10,054 nucleotides of DNA from CAYWLQ01 sp964458775 (GTDB lineage Bacteria > Myxococcota_A > Polyangia > JAAYKL01): NCBI GenBank assembly GCA_964458775.1, contig CAYWLQ010000185.1, positions 1 to 10,054 on the forward strand. Reading direction: 5' to 3'. Under the pieces are notes generated by a model that was not told where the DNA came from, ran no database searches, and saw nothing but the letters and a program-made list of their open reading frames with translations. Position numbers and translations under genes: made by a program. Shown piece after piece: positions 1 through 6,052 of the stretch (the first letter of the stretch is position 1; each line of letters starts with the position of its first letter).

Positions 1-512
1 TGCATCAGACTGATGATAGCCGATAAGTGCATGGTTTTTTTGAACTCACCAAGCCCTTCCAAAACACCTTGCAGGGTCATCGAAACTCCCGCCCCTCCTA
101 CTGCCAGAGCGGTTACTGCGATAAGCAGAAATTTGTCCGCCCGGTCTTCGAAGAATGTAGCAAGATACCCGGAAAGGGCGATGGTGACCACGAAAGAAAG
201 TATGGAGAAGCCGATAGACAACCGCACGCCCGTGCGGACCGAGGTTCGTATGCGTGCCTCGTCACCTTCACCCAAAGCCGTGGCAATGGCGCGGTTGACT
301 GTATGGCGCATGCCGAAACCGGAAAGGAGTTGGAACAGGGAGTTTAACGTGAAGACCACACCGTAGGCCGCATAGTCGCTTTTGGCCAGAAATACAGTAT
401 AGATAAAGCTGAATAGCGCCGCGAAGCCGCTGCCGGACAAGATTTGCCCGAGTCGCCACAGAGAGTTGACAATTAACTTTTTATTTCGGTTTTTGGGGTC
501 GGTATCCGGCAT
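1..512 (-). CDS. Polysaccharide flippase (Wzx/MOP-like), partial, N-terminal 170 residues
   Basis: A continuous minus-strand frame starts with ATG at 512 (MPDTDPKNRNKKLIVNSLWR...) and runs off the left edge, so the C-terminus is missing. An in-frame TGA sits directly before this ATG, which fixes it as the first possible start. No clear Shine-Dalgarno sequence is visible. The visible 170 residues have a short charged cytoplasmic tail, then alternating hydrophobic stretches near residues 27-43, 47-67, 98-120 and 125-145, with small-residue and aromatic-rich helices. The N-terminal 'NSLWRLGQ..SG..FAALFSFIYTVFLA' pattern followed by 'YAAYGVVFTLNSLFQLLSGFGM' is what the MOP/MATE-superfamily lipid-linked oligosaccharide flippases show. 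The family moves undecaprenyl-linked saccharide units across the inner membrane for O-antigen, capsule or exopolysaccharide assembly. No partner glycosyltransferase or polymerase is in view, so the pathway cannot be named. Family assignment is fairly sure; substrate is unknown. Confidence 0.8.
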   Translation of the reverse strand, partial: MPDTDPKNRNKKLIVNSLWRLGQILSGSGFAALFSFIYTVFLAKSDYAAYGVVFTLNSLFQLLSGFGMRHTVNRAIATALGEGDEARIRTSVRTGVRLSIGFSILSFVVTIALSGYLATFFEDRADKFLLIAVTALAVGGAGVSMTLQGVLEGLGEFKKTMHLSAIISLM

Positions 513-556
513 TCAAGAATGGTCGATAAGGCGAATCTTTCGCCTGAATTTGACCG

Positions 557-586
557 TTTAAATCACTCTTTCGAATAACATGTCAA
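557..586 (-). promoter_or_regulatory. Candidate sigma-70-type promoter of the flippase gene
   Basis: On the minus strand a perfect TTGACA (plus positions 581-586) is followed after 18 bases by TTTAAA (557-562), a 4 of 6 match to the -10 consensus. Transcription would start near 550, giving a leader of about 38 bases before the ATG at 512. The -35 match is strong, the -10 only moderate. Confidence 0.4.
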
Positions 587-869
587 GCCTTAGGCCAAAT
601 AAAAGTCCTTTCTTGTACTCAAAATTGCCGGTCTTTATACAATAGAAATATCGTGATTATTGGAATATTTACCCAATAGGACCGAATTTCCTCCGTCGTT
701 TAAAAAATCAAAGCGAAGCTATCGAGAACGCTGACTAATTTTGAAAAGGGACAAAACATCAAGTCTGCCTGACACACATCTACCCCTCCCATTAAAAATG
801 TAATTGGAGCATGCGGCCGGTAATCAGCGCTTTTTGATGTTTCAGGCTCCGTAGTTCATATCCAACCTT

Positions 870-901
870 ATCCGTTGCGAAACGCACGGATGTTTATTTT
901 T
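870..901 (+). terminator. Terminator-like hairpin, plus orientation, with no known plus-strand gene upstream
   Basis: ATCCGTTGCG (870-879) pairs with CGCACGGAT (883-891) around a three-A loop, with one bulged T at 875 or 876, and is followed directly by GTTTATTTTT (892-901). This is the form of a Rho-independent terminator reading left to right. Both adjacent genes are on the minus strand, and read that way the hairpin is preceded, not followed, by the T/A tract, so it does not suit the end of the glycosidase gene. What it terminates is not clear. Confidence 0.45.
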
Positions 902-951
902 GAAAAATTGACTCTTATGCTCTTAAACTCAGGAACGGATATACTACAATC

Positions 952-2145
952 CTAACGATACGCAGGTGCGGCGGCGAAGAGTTCTCCTAAGGGAGTTAAC
1001 TCTCCGTTTTCGGCTAGATGACTGTGGGGATTCCACGGATACCAGGCGTAGCGTTCGAGTTTAGGATGTCTTTTAAACATTTCTAGTGCTGAGGTGTAAA
1101 ATCCCATAACTGTTTCAGCATCGGGATTGCTTTGATGCATGCATCCGAATTCTGTCAGCCATATGGGCCTACCCCATTGTTCGGCCCAGTTTAGTGCACC
1201 TTCCAGTTGACGGGCATCATTGCAGGAGCCGGCGTTCCATCCGTACCAATGCACTGTTATAAAATCCACTCTCAGGTTTTTTTCTTCTACCTGTTTCATA
1301 AACTCCACAAGCCAAGCTCTGCCGTCATCAGAAACGGAAGGACTGCCGACTCTTACGTTCGGATTGGAGGTCATTTCGGGCCACAGAGCTATTGCCTGTT
1401 CTACTGTCATATTGGCTTGGTCGGCTTTGTTCGGTTCGTTAAATCCCAATATTGTTGTATAGCCGTCATTTACTATTTGTGCATATTCATTCGCTACATT
1501 GCCTCCTCCCCAAATCATAGGAACAAAAAGAGGATCATCACAGTCGGTTTTTTGCGGACGGTTCATCCAATTGTAGCACCATGAAACTCCAAATTTCTCT
1601 ATGTCGGCAGCAGGAGAATTGCCTACCCCTTTAAACGGCATGGGTTGAGGTTCGGTATCAGTGTCAGTGTCAGTATCAGTATCAGTATCAGTATCGGTGT
1701 CAGTATCGGTGTCAGTATCGGTGTCAGTGTCGGTGTCAGTATCGGTGTCAGTATCAGTGTCGGTATCAGTGTCTGTGTCAGTGTCAGTATCGATATCAGT
1801 GTCGGTGTCAGTATCAGTGTCAGTGTCAGTGTCAGTGTCGGTGTCGGTGTCAGTATCAGCATCAGCGTCAGCATCAGCGTCAGCATCAGCGTCAGCATCT
1901 GCATCTGCGTCAGCATCAGCATCAGCATCAGTATCAGCATCTGTATCAGTATCGGTGTCAGAATCAGAATCTGCATCTGCATCTGCATCTCCGGCCACAC
2001 CTGTGTCACTTGCTAAGTCATTAGCTGTTTCAGAATCGTTGTCTTTTTCTGTGCAAGAACAGACTAACAAAAACAATAATATTCCAATTAATCTGATATG
2101 TTTCTTGCTTTTTGTATTACCTATTACGGTCGGTTTGTATTGCAC
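952..2145 (-). CDS. GH128-like glycoside hydrolase (probable endo-beta-1,3-glucanase) lipoprotein with 112-residue Asp-Thr/Asp-Ala linker
   Basis: The start is GTG at 2145, supported by AAAGGA (2152-2157) six bases upstream. Residues 1-31 are a lipoprotein signal: a basic n-region, a hydrophobic stretch around 19-28 and a lipobox ending VCSC with Cys31 as the lipidated residue. Residues 53-164 are an uninterrupted alternation of Asp with Ala, Thr, Ser or a single Ile. The catalytic domain follows (about 170-397) and matches the asl1-like/GH128 glycosyl hydrolase core: GFNEPN with Glu237 as probable acid/base, VHWYGWN, and WLTEFG with Glu332 as probable nucleophile, about 95 residues apart as usual in the family. 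GH128 enzymes known so far cut beta-1,3-glucans such as laminarin or curdlan; that this one does is inferred. The enzyme is probably displayed on the outer membrane, with the acidic linker acting as a long solvent-exposed stalk. It is divergent to the parE-like gene. Confidence 0.85.
   Translation of the reverse strand: MQYKPTVIGNTKSKKHIRLIGILLFLLVCSCTEKDNDSETANDLASDTGVAGDADADADSDSDTDTDTDADTDADADADADADADADADADADADADTDTDTDTDTDTDTDTDTDTDIDTDTDTDTDTDTDTDTDTDTDTDTDTDTDTDTDTDTDTDTDTDTDTEPQPMPFKGVGNSPAADIEKFGVSWCYNWMNRPQKTDCDDPLFVPMIWGGGNVANEYAQIVNDGYTTILGFNEPNKADQANMTVEQAIALWPEMTSNPNVRVGSPSVSDDGRAWLVEFMKQVEEKNLRVDFITVHWYGWNAGSCNDARQLEGALNWAEQWGRPIWLTEFGCMHQSNPDAETVMGFYTSALEMFKRHPKLERYAWYPWNPHSHLAENGELTPLGELFAAAPAYR
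1654..1989 (-). repeat. Hexanucleotide-period array encoding the (Asp-Thr/Asp-Ala) linker
   Basis: About 56 six-base units lie in tandem within the GH128-like gene (plus-strand units such as TCAGTG, TCAGTA, TCGGTG, TCAGCA). Read on the coding strand they give alternating GAC/GAT and ACN/GCN codons. The 5' part of the array is mainly Asp-Ala (plus positions about 1855-1960), the 3' part Asp-Thr (about 1654-1855), with one Asp-Ile. Third positions vary a lot, so it is a degenerate, not a perfect, microsatellite. Because units are six bases long, gain or loss of units changes linker length without shifting the frame. The same periodicity leaves long open but meaningless Ser-Val/Ser-Ala frames on the opposite strand. 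Confidence 0.95.
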
Positions 2146-2151
2146 TGGGTT

Positions 2152-2157
2152 TCCTTT
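2152..2157 (-). promoter_or_regulatory. Ribosome-binding site for the GTG start of the GH128-like gene
   Basis: AAAGGA on the minus strand lies six bases before the GTG at 2145. This spacing supports the unusual start codon; the next in-frame ATG lies far downstream, beyond the signal sequence. Confidence 0.7.
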
Positions 2158-2183
2158 CTGTTCTCGACAAATGATCTTCTGAG

Positions 2184-2212
2184 ATTATCTGTTATTAGGA
2201 ATTGTAAATCAA
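2184..2212 (-). promoter_or_regulatory. Candidate sigma-70-type promoter of the GH128-like gene
   Basis: Read on the minus strand, TTGATT (plus 2207-2212) is followed after exactly 17 bases by GATAAT (2184-2189), a 5 of 6 match to the -10 consensus. Transcription would start near 2177, about 32 bases before the GTG start and just upstream of the ribosome-binding site. Confidence 0.5.
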
Positions 2213-2250
2213 ACATTGTTATTTGTTTGCTTCCTTGATAGTTCAATGCC

Positions 2251-2259
2251 TGGTAGAAT
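2251..2259 (+). promoter_or_regulatory. Candidate extended -10 promoter element for the parE-like gene
   Basis: TGGTAGAAT at 2251-2259 combines the TGn extension with a -10 that matches consensus at 5 of 6 bases. No -35 at standard spacing is visible (TTGATA at 2235-2240 is only 13 bases away), which is acceptable for an extended -10 promoter. The start point near 2266 would leave a leader of about 20 bases carrying the ribosome-binding site. Confidence 0.35.
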
Positions 2260-2274
2260 GCTCGGCATATGTTC

Positions 2275-2280
2275 AGGAGA
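2275..2280 (+). promoter_or_regulatory. Ribosome-binding site deciding the parE-like start
   Basis: AGGAGA lies six bases before the ATG at 2287. An in-frame ATG at 2269 would start upstream of this site and adds six residues not expected in the family, so 2287 is preferred. Confidence 0.8.
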
Positions 2281-2286
2281 TTCAGT

Positions 2287-4101
2287 ATGGCAAAAGAAAA
2301 AAGAGTATACGACGAACAGGCAATTCAAACGCTGGACGCACTCGATCATATACGCAAGCGCACAGGCATGTACATAGGCAGAATCGGTGACGGTTCTCAC
2401 GCTCAAGACGGTATTTATGTCATGCTCAAAGAAGTAACGGATAACAGCATTGATGAATTTATCATGGGTTGCGGGCGACGAATCGATATTACTCGCGATG
2501 AGAATACGGTTACCGTGCGTGACTATGGACGCGGCATTCCTCTAGGCAAGGTTGTAGATTGTGTCAGTCAAATCAATACGGGAGCAAAATATAACGATGA
2601 TGTATTTCAGTTTTCCGTAGGATTAAACGGTGTCGGCAACAAAGCGGTAAACGCTCTTTCATCCTCATTTGAAGTTATAAGCTATCGAGAAGGAAAATTT
2701 CATCGAGCTTTATTTGAGAGAGGAAAACTTATAGAAGAAACCTCCGGCGTATCAAAAGAAAAGACAGGTACTTATATAAAGTTTACTCCGGATGATGAGA
2801 TTTTTAAAAAATACAAGTGGCGAGAGGAGTATATTCATCATCGATTGGAATATTACGCATATCTCAATACCGGGCTTGAGCTTCGCTACAACGGTAAATC
2901 ATATATCAGCAAAAACGGCCTTAGAGATTTACTCGAAAAAGAATTGGGAGACGATCCTTCGGTATATGAACCTTTATACTATAAAGGCGATAAATTAGAA
3001 TTTGCCTTTACCCATACACATTCTTACGGTGAAAACTATTTCAGTTTTGTTAACGGGCAACATACTACAGACGGAGGTACTCATCAGAGCGCCTTTCGCG
3101 AGGGCATACTCAAGGGCATTAACGAATTTTCCGACCGCAATTTTGCCGGTGAGGATGTAAGAGACGGTCTTATCGGTGCTGTTGCAGTAAAAGTTAAGGA
3201 ACCTGTATTTGAAAGCCAAACCAAAAACAAGCTGGGCTCAACCGATGTTCGTTCCTGGGTGGTTCAAGAGGTAAGAGATCAGGTGGTTTTGTGGTTGCAT
3301 AAACACCCGGAAGAATCGGCCAAGTTTGTTGACAAAGTCAAAAACAACGAACGTGTTAGAAAAGAATTGGCATCGATAAAGAAAGAAGCTAGAGAGCGCG
3401 CAAAAAAGACTGCTATTCGCATTCCCAAACTTATTGATTGCAAGATGCACTATAGCAATCCCAAAGACTTACGTCGCGAAGAGACTGCTATCTTCATAAC
3501 AGAAGGCGACTCGGCCGGCGGAGCAATGATTCAGGCAAGGGATGTTCATACTCAAGCTATATATTCACTAAAAGGCAAACCGCTCAATACTCACGGAATG
3601 GGTCGAGAAGCTGTCTATAAAAACGAAGAGCTATACAATATAATGAGAGCTCTTGGGGTTGAAGAAGATATGGAGAGGCTGCGTTATAACAAAGTTGTAA
3701 TAGCCACAGACGCTGACGTAGACGGAATGCATATCAGAAACCTGCTGCTCACCTATTTTCTTAGATACTTCGAAGAACTTGTTATTTCAGGACATGTGTA
3801 TATTCTAGAAACTCCGCTGTTTAGAGTTCGCAACAAGAAAGAAACCGCCTATTGTTATTCTGAGGAAGAGCGAGATGAAAAAATTGCGAAAATGAGAGGC
3901 GCCGAAGTAACGCGCTTTAAAGGTTTAGGAGAAATAAGCCCTGGAGAATTTAAGCAGTTTATAAAAGACGATTCTCATCTGATGCCCATTTCTGTCAATT
4001 CAGTAAGCGAAGTTTCAAAAGCGCTTGAGTTTTTTATGGGTAAAAACACTCCTGAAAGAAGAAACTTTATTGTGGATAATCTAATAGCTGATGTGGCATG
4101 A
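2287..4101 (+). CDS. parE: DNA topoisomerase IV subunit B (ParE), type IIA topoisomerase ATPase/TOPRIM subunit
   Basis: This is a full-length 604-residue subunit; with the A subunit it forms an A2B2 enzyme that decatenates and relaxes chromosomes at the expense of ATP. The GHKL ATPase fold comes first: Glu49 in LKEVTDNS as the expected general base, Asp79 in DYGRGIP, and the glycine-rich GLNGVGNKAV loop at 112-121. The transducer carries the QTK loop (Gln311-Lys313). The TOPRIM domain has EGDSAGG at 406-412 and DADVDG at 475-480, which supply the metal-binding acidic residues. The C-terminal RFKGLGEISPGEF and FFMGKNTPERRNFI stretches, and the length without a long TOPRIM insertion, resemble the ParE type I know from Bacteroidota more than proteobacterial GyrB. 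GyrB rather than ParE cannot be wholly excluded without a tree. No A-subunit gene follows; the next gene starts 253 bases later and is unrelated. Confidence 0.9.
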   Translation: MAKEKRVYDEQAIQTLDALDHIRKRTGMYIGRIGDGSHAQDGIYVMLKEVTDNSIDEFIMGCGRRIDITRDENTVTVRDYGRGIPLGKVVDCVSQINTGAKYNDDVFQFSVGLNGVGNKAVNALSSSFEVISYREGKFHRALFERGKLIEETSGVSKEKTGTYIKFTPDDEIFKKYKWREEYIHHRLEYYAYLNTGLELRYNGKSYISKNGLRDLLEKELGDDPSVYEPLYYKGDKLEFAFTHTHSYGENYFSFVNGQHTTDGGTHQSAFREGILKGINEFSDRNFAGEDVRDGLIGAVAVKVKEPVFESQTKNKLGSTDVRSWVVQEVRDQVVLWLHKHPEESAKFVDKVKNNERVRKELASIKKEARERAKKTAIRIPKLIDCKMHYSNPKDLRREETAIFITEGDSAGGAMIQARDVHTQAIYSLKGKPLNTHGMGREAVYKNEELYNIMRALGVEEDMERLRYNKVVIATDADVDGMHIRNLLLTYFLRYFEELVISGHVYILETPLFRVRNKKETAYCYSEEERDEKIAKMRGAEVTRFKGLGEISPGEFKQFIKDDSHLMPISVNSVSEVSKALEFFMGKNTPERRNFIVDNLIADVA

Positions 4102-4354
4102 GGATGACAGGTCTGCATGCATTGACTATCTGACAACCTTGTTGTTCTAAACGCCGCGTCCACGGGCTGTAGTCAAAAAACCGGTATAAACCTTATTCAC
4201 AGGTAACAGAAAAACCGAAAACATGGGTAACACTCTGCCGGATATTGAAAAAATCTCTAGGTCCGTTGCTCAAATCGGTCTGCTCCCGTGTTTTAGAAGA
4301 GGAACTGCGTCATCGGACATACGCGATGTCGCCGCAATCCAAGGAATTAAAACC
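4102..4354. other. Intergenic region upstream of the caspase-sigma factor operon
   Basis: These 253 bases must hold the operon's promoter. TATAAA at 4185-4190 is a possible -10 with no good -35. GGAACT at 4301-4306 resembles the -35 box of ECF promoters, and GATGTC lies 18 bases later at 4325-4330, which is longer than the usual 15-17 base spacing, so autoregulation by the operon's own sigma factor is only a suggestion. The frame of the caspase gene stays open back to an ATG at 4223, but that stretch has no ribosome-binding site and would bury the signal peptide. No terminator for the parE-like gene is evident. Confidence 0.4.
4341..4345 (+). promoter_or_regulatory. Ribosome-binding site deciding the caspase gene start
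   Basis: AAGGA lies nine bases before the ATG at 4355. That ATG begins a convincing signal peptide, whereas the in-frame ATG at 4223 has neither a ribosome-binding site nor a signal sequence at its N-terminus. Confidence 0.65.
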
Positions 4355-6052
4355 ATGAGATCATTATCGATATTCATCCTCTTCAGTTTTGTAATGCAAA
4401 CAAATCGTGCCGAGGCGAATGACAGTATAAACAGTTATGGGCTCCTTGTGGGGTCCAACCTGCCGGGTGAAAACCAGGAAGCGCTTAAATTTTCCCACAT
4501 GGATGCGACACGTATGAGCGCCGTGTTAAGCGAGATGGGCGGCTTTGTGTCAAAGAACCTTACCCTCCTCACCGACCCGGACAGTCAGACACTCACCGCT
4601 GCTCTTGATACGATTCAGACGATCATTGAACGCCATCAAGACCGAAACGAGCAGTCTAGTTTTCTGTTCTATTACTCCGGCCACGCCCGCGCCCGTTCTC
4701 TGTCCCTCGGCGACGACGAAGTTCTACTGGAAGAGATCCGTGCACGATTGGAGAAACTCCCGGCGACAGTAAAAATCGTTATCTTGGATGCCTGCCAGAC
4801 CGGCGCGTTTTCTCGGATCAAAGGGGCGGAACCTTCTGCGGATTTTTCCCACAACTCCATATCAACCTTCAACACGTCGGGCATGGCGGTCATGGCCTCC
4901 AGCACCGCATCGGAGCTGAGTCAGGAGTCCGACCTCTTGCAGGGCTCATTCTTCACGCATCATCTTACTGTGGGGCTTCGCGGCGCTGCGGACAGCGATC
5001 GAAACGGGCAGGTCACTCTTCATGAAGCATATCGATACGCCTACAACCATACATTGGTCGCCACTTCGGGAACGGCCGTGGGCTCTCAGCATGTCACACT
5101 CGAAACTGATATGAAGGGCAAGGGAGAAATGGTGCTTACGATGCCGGCTGCTGCCACAGCAAGGATTATCTTTCCGGCCTCCCTCAAAGCCGAGATCCTG
5201 CTGTACCGAGCCGATGACCGCACTATTTTGGCTGAGGCACATAAGGCCGAAGGGCTCGAAATGGGGCTCGCCTTTCCGCCGGACAACTATCTCGTTTTGG
5301 TACGTCGAGGAAATGACGTCCGAGAGTGTACGATTGTTCTCGGCGAGAATCAAATTGTTACTTTTGATCTTGCCCGATGCCGCCTAGTCGAACAGGAATC
5401 GGTAACAGTCAAGCATTCCGTCGAAGAAATAACTAAAAAGAGTTCATTCAAATGGCGCCCGCTGTTCGAAGCTGCTATCGGCAGTCTGTGGACACCTCAA
5501 ACCGACGCATACTACCGAACGCTACAAACATTCGGATACTATAACCAATCAAACTCGATGAGTTTATACTATGGGGCTTTAGCAGGGGTGCACGTCAACC
5601 GTTACCTGGCGTTCGGAGCGTTCTATAGCAGTCTGGACAAAATCAAGGGGCGAGAGATTAGGTATTACCCAGGCGGGGACGACAGTCAAGATGTATACTG
5701 GCAGTCCCATCGATTCGGCTTCTCTATTAGAGGGACTCTTCCTGTATTTCGGGATCGCCTGATTCCATTTGTTCAACTTGACGTCGGCACAGCTGTTTCA
5801 ACAATCGGTTACACTGTGGCCACCGTTGGGACAACTTCTAACCGTCACGTGAGAGAAATACGATGGGCGTATGCTCTTTCAAGCAGCGCAGGACTCATAG
5901 GTATGCTGTCTCGTAATGTCGGGCTACTGGTCCAAGTCGCTTATATTTTCGCCCCGGCCGTGAAGAATCTTGACGGAGACAAACACAACTGCGGTGGTTT
6001 GGCTTTTTTCGGCGGTTTGCACTTTTCATTTGAAGCAAAGGAGACACGATAA
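4355..6052 (+). CDS. Secreted caspase-fold (peptidase C14) protein with C-terminal beta-barrel-like region
   Basis: Counted from the ATG at 4355 the protein has 565 residues. Residues 1-21 are a Sec signal peptide (MRS, hydrophobic 4-14, cleavage after AEA). The caspase domain spans about 26-235. It has the first strand YGLLVGSN, the catalytic dyad His110 (FYYSGHA) and Cys147 (VILDACQTG), and the GSFFTHHLTVGLRGAAD segment typical of bacterial caspase-family proteins. Residues 213-224 (DSDRNGQVTLHE) fit a canonical EF-hand calcium loop. Residues about 268-345 are beta-rich and PEGA-like. Residues 369-560 alternate aromatic and small or polar residues with glycines, as in outer-membrane beta-barrels, and end in HFSFEAKETR. 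Both dyad residues are present, so it may be an active cysteine protease, acting in the periplasm or at the outer membrane. First gene of a four-gene operon with an ECF sigma/anti-sigma pair; substrate unknown. The barrel call is an inference. Confidence 0.82.
   Translation: MRSLSIFILFSFVMQTNRAEANDSINSYGLLVGSNLPGENQEALKFSHMDATRMSAVLSEMGGFVSKNLTLLTDPDSQTLTAALDTIQTIIERHQDRNEQSSFLFYYSGHARARSLSLGDDEVLLEEIRARLEKLPATVKIVILDACQTGAFSRIKGAEPSADFSHNSISTFNTSGMAVMASSTASELSQESDLLQGSFFTHHLTVGLRGAADSDRNGQVTLHEAYRYAYNHTLVATSGTAVGSQHVTLETDMKGKGEMVLTMPAAATARIIFPASLKAEILLYRADDRTILAEAHKAEGLEMGLAFPPDNYLVLVRRGNDVRECTIVLGENQIVTFDLARCRLVEQESVTVKHSVEEITKKSSFKWRPLFEAAIGSLWTPQTDAYYRTLQTFGYYNQSNSMSLYYGALAGVHVNRYLAFGAFYSSLDKIKGREIRYYPGGDDSQDVYWQSHRFGFSIRGTLPVFRDRLIPFVQLDVGTAVSTIGYTVATVGTTSNRHVREIRWAYALSSSAGLIGMLSRNVGLLVQVAYIFAPAVKNLDGDKHNCGGLAFFGGLHFSFEAKETR

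Larger units (their letters stand above)
513..951. other. Intergenic gap of about 440 bases, AT-rich
   Basis: This stretch separates the end of the GH128-like gene from the start of the flippase gene, both on the minus strand. It contains the flippase promoter candidate (557-586) and the plus-oriented terminator-like hairpin (870-901). On the plus strand a TACAAT (638-643) gives a passable -10, but its best upstream partner (TTGTAC, 613-618) is weak. No open frame with a ribosome-binding site or a recognisable protein was found. No tRNA-like cloverleaf or direct repeats were seen. Confidence 0.6.

Noticed and set aside
13..366. Plus-strand open frames at the left edge
   Set aside because: They are antisense to the flippase fragment, whose minus-strand frame shows membrane helices and family-like sequence.
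1654..1989. CRISPR-like or satellite repeat array
   Set aside because: There are no spacers; the six-base units are contiguous and encode an in-frame Asp-rich linker.
1623..2182. Long open frames opposite to and shifted within the Asp-rich repeat (Ser-Val, Ser-Ala, Leu-Thr repeats)
   Set aside because: A six-base period without stop codons keeps several frames open at once. Only the GTG-started minus frame has a signal peptide, ribosome-binding site and a catalytic domain.
2269..2286. Six-residue extension of ParE from ATG 2269
   Set aside because: The ribosome-binding site AGGAGA lies inside it at 2275-2280 and serves ATG 2287.
4223..4354. 44-residue N-terminal extension of the caspase protein starting at ATG 4223
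   Set aside because: It lacks a ribosome-binding site and would put the clear signal peptide (from 4355) in the interior.
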